Origin: Eubacteriaceae bacterium
GTDB lineage: Bacteria; Bacillota; Clostridia; Lachnospirales; Lachnospiraceae
DNA: 64,000 bases
NCBI GenBank assembly: GCA_910575665.1
Contig: CAJTFB010000007.1
Coordinates: forward strand, 41,802-105,801
Reading direction: 5' to 3'
Part shown: piece after piece, positions 7,662 to 16,910 of the stretch
How the letters are laid out: each line of letters begins with the position of its first letter
How positions within the stretch are numbered: the stretch's first letter is position 1
Translations under genes and position numbers: made by a program
Notes under the pieces: model-generated
Seen by the model: the letters and a program-made list of their open reading frames with translations, nothing else
Databases searched by the model: none
Told to the model about the DNA's origin: nothing

Positions 7662-9119
7662 ATGGATCAGGTTGGAGCACTGCCTGTTGAGAACGCTTTG
7701 GAAATGATCCTTATGTTTAGCCAGGAAGGTATCATTACCTATGCGAATGCTGCTGCGAAAGAGGAACTAGAATATGGAGATGAGTTGTGCGGTAGTCACA
7801 TTGGCAGCATTTTTCCCAATGAGTTTCAACAGATTGAGGGTGGATTTTCAACAAAATATGGCTTTGGCAGTCAGATACAGAATGTGATCGCCTATCGAAA
7901 AAATCTAACTTGCTTTCCCGCAGAGGCACGAATGATATGGGATGAAGAAAGATCCCAGTACGTGTGTATGGCAAATGACATCCTGGAGAAAGAATTTTTG
8001 AATCAGGAGATGGAACGGGTAAAGCAGGAAGCAGAACAGGCGCTCAAGGTAAGATCTGAATTTGTAGCCAATGTGACACATGAACTCAGAACTCCTGTCA
8101 ATGGAATTCTGGGAAATGTCATGGATCTGACCGAGAAGGAAGAGGACGAGAAAAAACGGAAAGCCCTGCGGCTGATCGAGCGCTGTTGCGGAGATATGAA
8201 CCGGCTCATCAATAATATTTTGGATTTTTCCAAGTTGGAAGCCGGAAAGTTTGTATTGGAAAACCGTAGGTTTCATTTTCGTAATATGATTGACTATGTA
8301 CGCGGTAATCATCAGAACAGGATGACAGAAAAAGGACTGGAATTTTTTGTGACGGTCTCACCAAAGATACCAGAATATATCATTGGTGATGAACTAAAGA
8401 TTGTTCAGATCCTAAACAATCTGTTATCAAATGCTCAGAAATTCACTCATGTGGGCAGTGTTTCTGTAGAGATCATTGAGACCGCCCAGGTGCAAAATTC
8501 CATTGAACTGTATTTCCTCGTGATGGATACCGGTATTGGTATAAAAAAAGAAGATTATGATAAATTGTTTCAGAGTTTTTCACAGGTAGATGCCTCGATC
8601 ACAAGAAAATACGGAGGCACTGGTCTGGGATTAAATATTACCAGGCAGTTTGTGGAGATGATGGGAGGCAGTATCAGCGTAGAAAGTGAAGTAAATAAGG
8701 GAACGACTTTTACCTTTTCAATCTGGGTTACCATCGATGAGGATAAGAATTCCGATCCGATTGCACCAGAATCCCATCTGAGCCGGAAAGCTGGAGAGCT
8801 CCCGGACACTGTTCTGGAACTGAAAGAGAAAAAAGAAAGCCAGGTAGAAGGTTTTCGTATATATGGTTCGCCGGAGAACAAAGATATTTTAGGTAAAACT
8901 TTATCCAAACTGATTCTCTGTATCGAGATGGAAAACTGGGAGAAGGCAGAGGATTTTATGGAGACTATAAGACAGCTGACAGAAGAGGCACCCAGAGAGG
9001 TGACAAGAGGAGTGTTGCGGCTGAAGATGGCTGTTCAAAAGGCGAATTACGATAAAGCAATCAAGGGACTGGAAGAATTAAAAGCATGCGTTGAACATGA
9101 GACGGAAGAAGGAAATTGA
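7662..9119 (+). CDS. PAS-domain histidine kinase, soluble
   Basis: About 485 residues without membrane segments: an N-terminal PAS-like domain (about 5-110), short coiled coil, HisKA with phospho-acceptor H140 in NVTHELRTPVNG, and an HATPase_c domain with N-box NNLLSNAQKF, DTGIGI and GGTGLGL boxes. The H-box resembles those of hybrid kinases, but no receiver follows. Instead about 110 residues of mostly helical sequence end the protein, perhaps a remnant or docking domain. The frame is open from GTG 7650, but GGAGG at 7652-7656 fits ATG 7662. It is sandwiched between two REC-HD-GYP genes and is the natural donor for their receivers. Confidence 0.88.
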   Translation: MDQVGALPVENALEMILMFSQEGIITYANAAAKEELEYGDELCGSHIGSIFPNEFQQIEGGFSTKYGFGSQIQNVIAYRKNLTCFPAEARMIWDEERSQYVCMANDILEKEFLNQEMERVKQEAEQALKVRSEFVANVTHELRTPVNGILGNVMDLTEKEEDEKKRKALRLIERCCGDMNRLINNILDFSKLEAGKFVLENRRFHFRNMIDYVRGNHQNRMTEKGLEFFVTVSPKIPEYIIGDELKIVQILNNLLSNAQKFTHVGSVSVEIIETAQVQNSIELYFLVMDTGIGIKKEDYDKLFQSFSQVDASITRKYGGTGLGLNITRQFVEMMGGSISVESEVNKGTTFTFSIWVTIDEDKNSDPIAPESHLSRKAGELPDTVLELKEKKESQVEGFRIYGSPENKDILGKTLSKLILCIEMENWEKAEDFMETIRQLTEEAPREVTRGVLRLKMAVQKANYDKAIKGLEELKACVEHETEEGN

Positions 9120-9123
9120 TTTG

Positions 9124-10197
9124 ATGGATTTTGAACAAAATGAGATTTGTGGATCTGTAATTTTGATTGTAGACGATGTGGAAACCAATAGGGTGATTTT
9201 GGAAGAAATAATAAAAGACATGGGTTGTGTTCCGGTTTCAGCAGAAAATGGTGTTCAGGCATTGGAGCAGTTAGAACGAGGCAGTCCGGATCTGGTATTG
9301 ACAGATGTTTCCATGCCTGAGATGGGTGGTCATGAATTATGCCGGATCTTAAAGGAGAATGCGAAGACAAGAGAAATTCCTGTCATTTTTATCTCCGCCT
9401 TTGGTGAGACCGAGGATGTGATCAAAGGGTTTTCCCTGGGAGGAAATGATTACATTGTCAAACCATTTATCCCGGAAGTCGTTCAGGCGAGAGTAAAGCT
9501 GCACCTTTCTCTCCATGCGGCGACACTTAAGGTCAGCGAAAATAACAGGCGACTCCAGAAATCGGTTCAGGAACAGGTGAGTCAGATTGAACAAGAGCGG
9601 AAAAATGTACTGTATGCTCTCGTTGGTGTGGCAGCAGAAAATTCCTTTTACAGTCACGAGCATATCGACAGGCTGCAGCAAAACTGCAGGATGCTGGCAC
9701 AAAGTATGCAGTTTTCACCTTTGTTTACAGACCGGATTTCGGATACATATATAGATACCATTGAAGTTGCTGCGCCCCTTTGTGATATTGGAAACATCGG
9801 AATTCCCAGATCTGTTCTGCACAAAGAATCAGAGCTCTCTGAGGAAGAGAGGGTACTGGTTCAGAGTCACACGCAGATCGGGGCGAAGCTTTTGAAAGAC
9901 TTGTATGTGACAAGTGATTTTAATGATTTTATCCAGATTTCTATTGATGTGGTGAATTATCATCATGAAAATTGGGATGGAAGCGGATATCCGTCACAGT
10001 TAAAAGAAGATGAAATTCCTCTGGCGGCACAGATTGTATCCATTGTGGATGTGTATTGTGCCCTTACAGAGAAAAGATCGTACCGCAAAGAGTACAGCAA
10101 AGAGGAGGCTTTGCAGATCATGAGCCAGGAATCTGGTAAAAAGTTTCATCCGGAGATATTTAAAATCTTTCATAAAATAGCACGTCAGCTTTGTTAG
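9124..10197 (+). CDS. Response regulator with degenerate HD-GYP domain
   Basis: A protein of about 357 residues with a receiver (VLTDVSMPEMGG) and an HD-GYP domain resembling the gene at 6510. The HD motif reads PLCDIGNIGIP: the first metal-ligand His is Cys (C220) and the conserved Lys is Asn, while QSHTQIG and HHENWDGSGYP are kept. Phosphodiesterase activity is therefore doubtful, and the protein may bind c-di-GMP or partner the intact copy. The frame opens at 9091 inside the kinase gene; ATG 9124 is preferred, with AAGGA about 10 bases before it and only 4 bases after the kinase stop, suggesting translational coupling. Confidence 0.85.
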   Translation: MDFEQNEICGSVILIVDDVETNRVILEEIIKDMGCVPVSAENGVQALEQLERGSPDLVLTDVSMPEMGGHELCRILKENAKTREIPVIFISAFGETEDVIKGFSLGGNDYIVKPFIPEVVQARVKLHLSLHAATLKVSENNRRLQKSVQEQVSQIEQERKNVLYALVGVAAENSFYSHEHIDRLQQNCRMLAQSMQFSPLFTDRISDTYIDTIEVAAPLCDIGNIGIPRSVLHKESELSEEERVLVQSHTQIGAKLLKDLYVTSDFNDFIQISIDVVNYHHENWDGSGYPSQLKEDEIPLAAQIVSIVDVYCALTEKRSYRKEYSKEEALQIMSQESGKKFHPEIFKIFHKIARQLC

Positions 10198-10236
10198 AAA
10201 AAGACGTAAAAATTTTGTTGTTAAGGAGTAAGAGCA

Positions 10237-11040
10237 GTGATTACGGACAATGAGTTTTTGAGAATAGTTTCTTTTTTAAAACAGCGGTATGGCATTGACA
10301 TGAGCCAGAAAAAGGTTATAATGAATGGCAGGCTGGAAAATTATTTGAAATCGGGTGGGTGGAGTTCTTTTAATGAGTATATGAATGATGTGGAAAAAGA
10401 TGCATCCGGTGAATTAGAGAAAACTCTGGTGAATTTTCTGACAACGAATCATACTTATTTCATGAGGGAATTCGGACATTTTGAATTTTTTAAAAGTGTT
10501 GTACTTCCCTGGATTAAGCAAAAAGAAGAACATTCTAAGGATATGCGTATTTGGTGTGGTGCTTCTTCTACAGGAGAAGAACCTTATATGATAGCTATGG
10601 TGGTCAATGATTTCCTGGGATTGGAACAAAAAAACTGGGATGCTAGGATTTTGGCTACAGATATATCAACACAAGCATTGAGCCATGCGATTGCTGGAGT
10701 TTATGATGATGAACATCTGAAAAGTGTACCGGCAAATTGGAAACGGCATTTTTTCAATCATTTGAAAGATGGCAGCTATGTTGCAACAGATGAGTTGAAA
10801 AAAGAAGTGATTTTTAGAAAATTTAATTTAATGGACCCTTTCCCTTTCCGGAAAAAAATGCACACGATATTTTTGCGAAATGTGATGATATATTTTGACG
10901 AAGCCACGAAGCGGGAGCTGGTGCAAAAGGTATATGATTCACTAGAGCCAGGAGGGTATTTATTTGTCGGTATGACTGAGACGCTGGACCGGAGCAGTAC
11001 TCCTTTTCAGTTGATACAGCCTTCAATATTCAGAAAATAG
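10237..11040 (+). CDS. cheR: Chemotaxis methyltransferase CheR
   Basis: A 267-residue SAM-dependent methyltransferase that methylates receptor glutamates. It has the N-terminal helical CheR domain and the SAM-binding motif CGASSTGEEPY, followed by LATDIS and LRNVMIYF. It starts at GTG 10237 with AAGGAG at 10223-10228. Followed after 18 bases by cheB, giving the complete adaptation pair for the receptor at 15229. Confidence 0.93.
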   Translation: MITDNEFLRIVSFLKQRYGIDMSQKKVIMNGRLENYLKSGGWSSFNEYMNDVEKDASGELEKTLVNFLTTNHTYFMREFGHFEFFKSVVLPWIKQKEEHSKDMRIWCGASSTGEEPYMIAMVVNDFLGLEQKNWDARILATDISTQALSHAIAGVYDDEHLKSVPANWKRHFFNHLKDGSYVATDELKKEVIFRKFNLMDPFPFRKKMHTIFLRNVMIYFDEATKRELVQKVYDSLEPGGYLFVGMTETLDRSSTPFQLIQPSIFRK

Positions 11041-11058
11041 GAAAGAAAGGTTAAAGCT

Positions 11059-12087
11059 ATGCGTCCAATTAAAGTTTTAGTGGTGGAAGATTCCATGGTT
11101 TTCAGAGAGCTGCTTGTGCAGAGTTTAGGTAAAGATCCGGGCATTCAGGTAGTGGGTACGGCAAAAGACCCTTTTGAAGCAAGGGATGCTATATTGGAAT
11201 ATAAGCCGGATGTTATGACTCTTGACGTGGAACTTCCGCGAATGAGTGGAATTGAGTTTTTGAGAAAATTGATACCACAATATCCTCTTCCAGTGGTAGT
11301 TATTAGTTCTCTTTCTGATAAGGTATTTGATGCAATGAACGCTGGAGCGGTGGATTTTGTGGCGAAACCGTCCTATACAGATAGGAAGCAGCTGGAAAAT
11401 TTTGTTCACAATGAACTGCTGTTGAAGATCAAGATTGCTTCCACTGCTAAGATCAGTAAGATCAAAAGGAAAGTTGCGCAGGAAGTTCAACAGAATTTTG
11501 TATCAAAAGGAAAAAATCTGATTATAGCAATCGGTGCTTCTACAGGCGGCACAGAGGCGATCTGTTCTGTGATGAAAGATTATGGTGCAGATCTTCCTGG
11601 TATCGTTGTCGTTCAGCATATGCCCCCCGGATTTACGGAGATGTATGCGAAAAGACTGGATAACCAGTGCCGGGTTCGGGTAAAAGAAGCCCAGACCGGG
11701 GACAGGGTTCTGCCAGGAACAGTGTTGATTGCTCCGGGAGGCGACAAACATATGCGGGTTGTAAATGTAGGCGGAAACTACCAGGTAGAAGTGGTTGCGG
11801 GACCAAAAGTAAACGGTCACTGTCCGTCAGTAGACGTGTTGTTTGAGTCAGTAGCGAGAGTGGCAGGAAAGGATGCCCTAGGTATCATTCTGACCGGAAT
11901 GGGTGGAGACGGTGCGAAGGGCCTACTTGCCATGAGACAGGCGGGAGCCAGAACCATCGGTCAGGATGAATCTACATGTGTCGTATATGGTATGCCGAAA
12001 GTAGCATATGATCTTGGCGCTGTAGAGTATCAGGATAAATTATCAGATATTGCAAAAAGAACATATTCTGTTTTAAACAGAATGTAA
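11059..12087 (+). CDS. cheB: Chemotaxis methylesterase/deamidase CheB
   Basis: A 342-residue protein: receiver domain (phospho-acceptor D56) and C-terminal methylesterase domain with the Ser-His-Asp triad at S161 (GASTGGTE), H187 (VVQHMPPGF) and D284 (GMGGDGAKG). It removes methyl groups from receptors, and CheA phosphorylation stimulates it. All catalytic residues are present. In the cluster it sits between cheR and a CheY-like gene. Confidence 0.95.
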   Translation: MRPIKVLVVEDSMVFRELLVQSLGKDPGIQVVGTAKDPFEARDAILEYKPDVMTLDVELPRMSGIEFLRKLIPQYPLPVVVISSLSDKVFDAMNAGAVDFVAKPSYTDRKQLENFVHNELLLKIKIASTAKISKIKRKVAQEVQQNFVSKGKNLIIAIGASTGGTEAICSVMKDYGADLPGIVVVQHMPPGFTEMYAKRLDNQCRVRVKEAQTGDRVLPGTVLIAPGGDKHMRVVNVGGNYQVEVVAGPKVNGHCPSVDVLFESVARVAGKDALGIILTGMGGDGAKGLLAMRQAGARTIGQDESTCVVYGMPKVAYDLGAVEYQDKLSDIAKRTYSVLNRM

Positions 12088-12099
12088 AGGAGTGAAAAT

Positions 12100-12492
12100 A
12101 TGAAAATTTTATTGGCTGAGGACGATTATGCAACCAGGAAGTTTATGGTGAGTTTCTTGTCCCAATACGGAGAATGCGATGTGACCGTAGACGGAATGGA
12201 GGCGGTGGATGCCTTTTTGATGGCTCTGGAAGATGAAGAACCCTATGATCTGGTATGTCTGGATATCATGATGCCGGTTATGGATGGATATCAGGCTTTG
12301 ATGGGGATCCGGAATCTGGAGAAACAGAAAAATATTCCGAAGGAAAATGAAGTTAAGGTGATTATGACCACCGCATTGAATGAGGAGCAGAATGTAAAAA
12401 TGGCATTCGATCTGGGATGTACCATTTATTCTGGTAAACCAATTGATCAGACCAGGTTTGAGCAAGCATTAAAAAAGCTGAATCTGATATAA
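12100..12492 (+). CDS. Single-domain CheY-like response regulator
   Basis: A 130-residue receiver without output domain: acidic pair in LAEDDYAT, phospho-acceptor Asp in LVCLDIMMPVMDG, and the Lys in SGKPID. Such proteins either bind a target (a flagellar switch in motile bacteria) or act as a phosphate sink or shuttle. No flagellar genes are in view. It lies between cheB and cheA with 12- and 33-base gaps, so it is probably co-expressed and phosphorylated by CheA. Confidence 0.9.
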   Translation: MKILLAEDDYATRKFMVSFLSQYGECDVTVDGMEAVDAFLMALEDEEPYDLVCLDIMMPVMDGYQALMGIRNLEKQKNIPKENEVKVIMTTALNEEQNVKMAFDLGCTIYSGKPIDQTRFEQALKKLNLI

Positions 12493-12525
12493 TAAACACA
12501 AGAATCTAAGGGAAAGGAGAAGGAT

Positions 12526-14679
12526 ATGGCTGAAGAATTTAACTTAGAAGGAATGCTTGATACGTATCTGTTCGAAAACGAGCAGTTGCTGGAGCAGCTT
12601 CAGGAGATTGTTCTGGATCAGAAAGATGCAGAATGTTTTGATGAAGATAGTATCAATGAGATATTTCGAACAATGCATACGATCAAAGGTTCTTCTGGAA
12701 TAATGATGTTCGACAATGTCACAGCCATCTCACATAAGCTGGAGGATGTTTTTTATTACCTGAGAGAATCTCATCCCGAAAATGTCGTTCATGCCGATCT
12801 GGTAGAGCATGTACTTCAAGTGGCAGATTTTATTACTGCTGAAATGGAAAAGATACAGGAAGGCAGCCCGGCGGATGGAGACCCTGCTGCTATCATCGCT
12901 GAGTTAGACAGCTTTTTGGAGAATATTAAAAATGGTGCAGTAGAAGAAGGGAAGGAACTCCCAGAAGAGAATGTGAGCGAAGAGCCCAAACATTTTTATA
13001 TTGCACCGGTGGCAAACAGCGCCAGCCGTTTTTATAAGATTTACATAAACTTTTTTCCAGAGACAGAGATGGCAAATGTTCATGCCTATAAAACGGTATA
13101 TTCGCTGAAGGAGATCGCGGAGGATCTGCTGTATGAGCCGGAGGATCTGATCACCGATGCCAGCAGCATTGATGCGATCATGGAGGATGGATTTCGCATT
13201 CTGCTTCAGGCGCAGTGCTCTGAGGAAGAACTACGGGAGCTTATCAAGGTTGGCTATGACATTGAGAAAGTGGATATCTATGAATGCAAAGCCGAAGAAT
13301 TTTTGCAGGGCTTTGATTTTGGAGAACACCCAGTAGTTGGAATCGACTTGGAATCCAGCGCTGAAGAGATTGAAGCAAAAGCGATGAAGGCGGAAGAGGC
13401 TGAGGAAAAGAAAGAACCACCGAAGCCGAAGATGGCGCCGGGAGACTTTGTCATTAAGTCCAAGGAGCCAGGTAAGCCTAAGAAACTGGCAAAGGATAGG
13501 CAAAGAGGAGCAAAAGATTCTTTCATCAGTGTAAATGTGAAGAAGATGGATCAGCTTATGGATTTGATCGGAGAGTTGGTGATTTCAGAGTCTGTTGTAT
13601 TGCAGAACCAGGATTTGAAGGTGCCAGGATTGAATCTTACCAACTTTAACAAAGCGGCAGCACAGATGGCAAAGATTTCCACCGACCTGCAGAATGTGAT
13701 TATGTCCATGCGAATGGTGCCTCTTACCAACGTATTCCAGAAAATGAATCGGATCGTCTTTGATGTTTCGAGAAAACTTGGAAAAGATGTTGAGTTTGTA
13801 ATGGTCGGTGAGCATACAGAAGTGGACAAAAATATCATTGAAAATATTTCGGATCCGCTGATGCATCTGGTTAGAAATGCCGTCGATCATGGAATAGAGA
13901 CCAATGAAGAGCGTGTTGACAGCGGTAAGCCCGACCGAGGAAAGATCACACTGTCAGCCAGAACAGAAGCTGGTAAGGTTTGGATCAGTGTAGAAGACAA
14001 CGGAAAAGGTCTTGACCGGGAAAAGATTTTGGATAAGGCGAGGAAGCAGGAACTTTTAGATCCCTCCAAGCCAGATTCCGCTTATGAAGACAAAGACGTT
14101 TTTCAGTTTATTACCCTCCCTGGTTTTTCAACCAACGAACAGGTAACAGAATACTCAGGAAGAGGTGTGGGAATGGATGTCGTTGTTCAGAACATCCAGT
14201 CCATTGGTGGAACCCTGGATATCGAAAGTAATCTGGGAATGGGTACCACTATGACACTGAAAATTCCTTTGACTCTGGCGATCATTGATGGAATCGTTAT
14301 GGAGACAGGAAATTCCTCTTTCGTGGTGGAAACAGGAGTTATAAAGGAATTTGTCAGTGTGACAGAGGACATGATGATTCATGAACCTACAGGTGAAGAG
14401 TACATCATGATCCGAGGAGAGTGTTTCCCTGTTCTTCGACTTGGTGATTGGTACGGATTGGAAGAGTACCACAAGAATGTGGAAGAGGGAATGATGTTGA
14501 TTTTTGAGGTAGAGGGAAAGACAATATGTCTGCTTGTGGACCGACTTATTGGAAAACAGGAGATCGTAGTAAAACCAATTCCTTCTTACATCAAAAAAGT
14601 AAAAGGAATTTCCGGCTGTACCCAGTTAGGAGACGGAAGTATCGCTCTTATACTGGACCCAGTAGGATTAATAGAATAA
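12526..14679 (+). CDS. cheA: Chemotaxis histidine kinase CheA
   Basis: A 717-residue kinase with the full set of domains: P1 Hpt (H51 in TMHTIKGSSG), a P2-like response-regulator docking domain (about 165-255), an acidic/lysine-rich linker (about 268-330), P3 dimerisation (VKKMDQLMDLIGELV), P4 ATPase with HLVRNAVDHGIE, VEDNGKG and GRGVGMDVV, and a C-terminal CheW-like P5. All catalytic motifs are intact. It is the central kinase of the chemosensory array, joined to CheW and the receptor encoded just downstream. Confidence 0.96.
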   Translation: MAEEFNLEGMLDTYLFENEQLLEQLQEIVLDQKDAECFDEDSINEIFRTMHTIKGSSGIMMFDNVTAISHKLEDVFYYLRESHPENVVHADLVEHVLQVADFITAEMEKIQEGSPADGDPAAIIAELDSFLENIKNGAVEEGKELPEENVSEEPKHFYIAPVANSASRFYKIYINFFPETEMANVHAYKTVYSLKEIAEDLLYEPEDLITDASSIDAIMEDGFRILLQAQCSEEELRELIKVGYDIEKVDIYECKAEEFLQGFDFGEHPVVGIDLESSAEEIEAKAMKAEEAEEKKEPPKPKMAPGDFVIKSKEPGKPKKLAKDRQRGAKDSFISVNVKKMDQLMDLIGELVISESVVLQNQDLKVPGLNLTNFNKAAAQMAKISTDLQNVIMSMRMVPLTNVFQKMNRIVFDVSRKLGKDVEFVMVGEHTEVDKNIIENISDPLMHLVRNAVDHGIETNEERVDSGKPDRGKITLSARTEAGKVWISVEDNGKGLDREKILDKARKQELLDPSKPDSAYEDKDVFQFITLPGFSTNEQVTEYSGRGVGMDVVVQNIQSIGGTLDIESNLGMGTTMTLKIPLTLAIIDGIVMETGNSSFVVETGVIKEFVSVTEDMMIHEPTGEEYIMIRGECFPVLRLGDWYGLEEYHKNVEEGMMLIFEVEGKTICLLVDRLIGKQEIVVKPIPSYIKKVKGISGCTQLGDGSIALILDPVGLIE

Positions 14680-14704
14680 CAGATAGAAAGGAATGGTGCT
14701 AATC

Positions 14705-15229
14705 ATGGATGAAACAAAAGATCTCACCAGCGAGCACGACGCACAAAAAGGCAAGTACATGACCTTTAAATCTGGAAATGAATATTTTGGATTGAAAATT
14801 CAGTATGTTAATGAAATTATTGGTTTTCAGGCAATCACAGCAATACCGGAGACAGAGGATTATATTAAAGGTCTGATTAATTTAAGAGGAAAGATTCTTC
14901 CTGTTATTGATGTGCGGCTTCGGTTTAAACAGGATCCCTTTGAGTATAATGACAGAACCTGCATTATTGTCATTAACGTCAAGGATACAGTAGTTGGATT
15001 GATCGTCGAAAAAATTGCAGAGGTAGTGGAGATTCCAGACGAAAATATTCTGCCGCCTCCGTCGATCGGACGTATGGATAAGGCTCAGAACCAGTATGTT
15101 TATGGTATTGGAAGAGTTGGTGACTCCGTAAAACTTCTGCTTGATCCGGATAAACTTTTAAACGACGAAGATTTGTCACTTATTGAAGAGGTCAATGACA
15201 TGAGTGAAGAAGAAAGAGAGGTAAAATAA
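14705..15229 (+). CDS. cheW: Chemotaxis coupling protein CheW
   Basis: A 174-residue SH3-like adaptor that links receptors to CheA ([29 protein letters not shown]). The frame also has ATG 14693, but that codon abuts the AAAGGA site, so ATG 14705 is preferred. Its TAA stop shares one base with the ATG of the receptor gene (15229), a coupling overlap. A C-terminal acidic tail of about 25 residues follows the fold. Confidence 0.93.
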   Translation: MDETKDLTSEHDAQKGKYMTFKSGNEYFGLKIQYVNEIIGFQAITAIPETEDYIKGLINLRGKILPVIDVRLRFKQDPFEYNDRTCIIVINVKDTVVGLIVEKIAEVVEIPDENILPPPSIGRMDKAQNQYVYGIGRVGDSVKLLLDPDKLLNDEDLSLIEEVNDMSEEEREVK

Positions 15230-16575
15230 TGAAGAATTTAAAAATTAGAACAAAATTATTGATTGGATTTTTGATTCCTGTTATCTTGATGATTATCAAT
15301 GTGTTCATGGAAAATGCTGCCATGAGAAAACTCAAACAGGCTGAGGACACAGAAGCATACATAGAAAGTTATTTAGTGTTTTCGGGGATCCTTATCGTTG
15401 TTTCTGTTCTTATTATTGTGATATATGCTTATTTTGTTATTCGGACCATCCGAGTGTCTGTTAGTCAGCTCTCTACTGCAGCAAAAGACATTGCTTTGGG
15501 AAAAGTTGATATTAAGCTGGTAAAATATAATAACGATGAATTTGGCGGACTGGTAGATGAATATACGAAAGTAATTGAAAATATCAAGTATCAGGCGGAC
15601 ATTGCAGAAGAAGTAGCAAACGGAAATCTGACCGTGCAGGTAACGCCAAAATCAGTCGATGATCTTTTGGGGAATTCCCTGAAAAAACTGGTAGAAGATA
15701 ACCAGCATGCAATGAGCAACATTAACGATGCGGCTGCCCAGGTAACGGTTGGTGCATCTCAGGTAGCGGATGCCAGCCAGTCTCTGGCGCAGGGTTCTAC
15801 CGAGCAGGCAAGTGCGATCCAGCAGATCACAGCTTCCATTGATGAAATCGCAGATAAGACAAGACAGAACGCAGAGCAGGCGAATTCTGCTACTGAATTA
15901 GTGGTTCAGGCGATCTCTGATGTGAAGATGGGAAATAAGCAGATGCAGGATATGATGGAAGCCATGAAAGATATCAATAAGTCTTCCGAGAGCATTTCTA
16001 AGATTATCAAGGTAATTGATGACATTGCATTCCAGACCAATATTCTTGCTTTGAATGCAGCAGTTGAGGCGGCAAGAGCTGGTGAAGCTGGAAAAGGTTT
16101 TGCTGTCGTAGCAGAAGAGGTTAGAAGCCTTGCTGCTAAAAGTGCAGCAGCAGCAGCAGAGACAGCAGAGCTTATTGAGGATTCCATCGTGAAGGTGGGA
16201 GCAGGCTCTAAGATCGCAGATGATACAGCGAAGGCACTGGATATTATTACAAATGTAGTTGAGAAGAGTGAAGTGATCATCAACGGTATTGCCGAGTCTT
16301 CCAATTATCAGACAACAGCTGTAGTACAGATCGAGCAGGCTATATCTCAGGTTTCCCAGGTGGTACAGACCAACTCTGCTACCAGTGAGCAGTGTGCAGC
16401 AGCCAGTGAAGAATTATCAAATCAGGCGACACGCATGCGTGATCTGCTTTCTATCTACAATACAGGTTCTGATTCAGGAGCTGCTAGTTTCCATGGAGAC
16501 AGCTCTATGTCATCATCAAAGATTAATATGAATGAGCAGATCATTTCCCTTGGGGATGGATTTGACAAATATTGA
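15229..16575 (+). CDS. Methyl-accepting chemotaxis protein with minimal extracellular part
   Basis: A 448-residue receptor: TM1 (about 10-27), only about 20 residues outside (28-47), TM2 (48-71), HAMP (about 72-124) and a cytoplasmic coiled coil with the signalling tip around [20 protein letters not shown]. The usual 120-250 residue ligand-binding domain is absent, so any stimulus must be sensed in the membrane, by the HAMP region, or by a partner. No CheR-docking pentapeptide is seen at the C-terminus. It is translationally coupled to cheW. Confidence 0.93.
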   Translation: MKNLKIRTKLLIGFLIPVILMIINVFMENAAMRKLKQAEDTEAYIESYLVFSGILIVVSVLIIVIYAYFVIRTIRVSVSQLSTAAKDIALGKVDIKLVKYNNDEFGGLVDEYTKVIENIKYQADIAEEVANGNLTVQVTPKSVDDLLGNSLKKLVEDNQHAMSNINDAAAQVTVGASQVADASQSLAQGSTEQASAIQQITASIDEIADKTRQNAEQANSATELVVQAISDVKMGNKQMQDMMEAMKDINKSSESISKIIKVIDDIAFQTNILALNAAVEAARAGEAGKGFAVVAEEVRSLAAKSAAAAAETAELIEDSIVKVGAGSKIADDTAKALDIITNVVEKSEVIINGIAESSNYQTTAVVQIEQAISQVSQVVQTNSATSEQCAAASEELSNQATRMRDLLSIYNTGSDSGAASFHGDSSMSSSKINMNEQIISLGDGFDKY

Positions 16576-16607
16576 TGATTATCAAGTTTATTACTTTTTA
16601 TATGTAA

Positions 16608-16654
16608 AAAGGATACGGTCAGGTGTGGGAAAACCATACCTGATATTATCCTTT
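16608..16654. terminator. Long hairpin after the chemosensory operon
   Basis: AAAGGATA (16608-16615) pairs with TATCCTTT (16647-16654). Inside it, 16619-16628 pairs with 16634-16643 (10 bp, one wobble) around GAAAA. The T-run is weak on the plus strand but strong on the minus strand. It most likely ends the che transcript. Confidence 0.55.
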
Positions 16655-16701
16655 GTATAAGCAGCATGACTAAATAATTTTAAAAAAAATGAAAAAAGGG
16701 A

Positions 16702-16730
16702 TTGCAATATAGGTCCTGATTTAGTAAAAT
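16702..16730 (+). promoter_or_regulatory. Promoter of tRNA-Pro
   Basis: TTGCAA (16702-16707), 17-base spacer, TAAAAT (16725-16730). The predicted start near 16737 is five bases before the mature tRNA end. Confidence 0.65.
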
Positions 16731-16741
16731 AGTATAGTAAA

Positions 16742-16815
16742 CGGAGCATGGCGTAGTTTGGTAGCGCGCACGGCTGGGGGCCGTGAGGTCGCAGGTTCAA
16801 ATCCTGTTGCTCCGA
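16742..16815 (+). tRNA. tRNA-Pro (anticodon GGG)
   Basis: A complete cloverleaf. The acceptor CGGAGCA pairs with TGCTCCG, followed by discriminator A at 16815. The anticodon stem CACGG/CCGTG encloses the loop CTGGGGG, giving anticodon GGG (reads CCC and CCU proline codons). The T-arm is GCAGG-TTCAAAT-CCTGT. CCA is not encoded. It has its own promoter and terminator, and an AT-rich gene of unknown origin follows, so this tRNA may mark an insertion site. Confidence 0.95.
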
Positions 16816-16833
16816 TGAATATAAGAAGAAATT

Positions 16834-16864
16834 AACAGACTGTTTTTTGGATGGTCTGTTTTTT
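16834..16864 (+). terminator. Terminator after tRNA-Pro
   Basis: AACAGAC (16834-16840) pairs with GTCTGTT (16854-16860), followed by TTTT. Confidence 0.7.
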
Positions 16865-16910
16865 CATTACGTCACAGAGTTAAGCAGTGATCGACTATAG
16901 GAGGTTTTCA

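Noticed and set aside
16742..16815. Reading the tRNA as glycine-accepting from its G-rich anticodon loop
   Set aside because: The seven-base loop places GGG at 34-36, which is a proline anticodon, and the D-arm is typical of tRNA-Pro.
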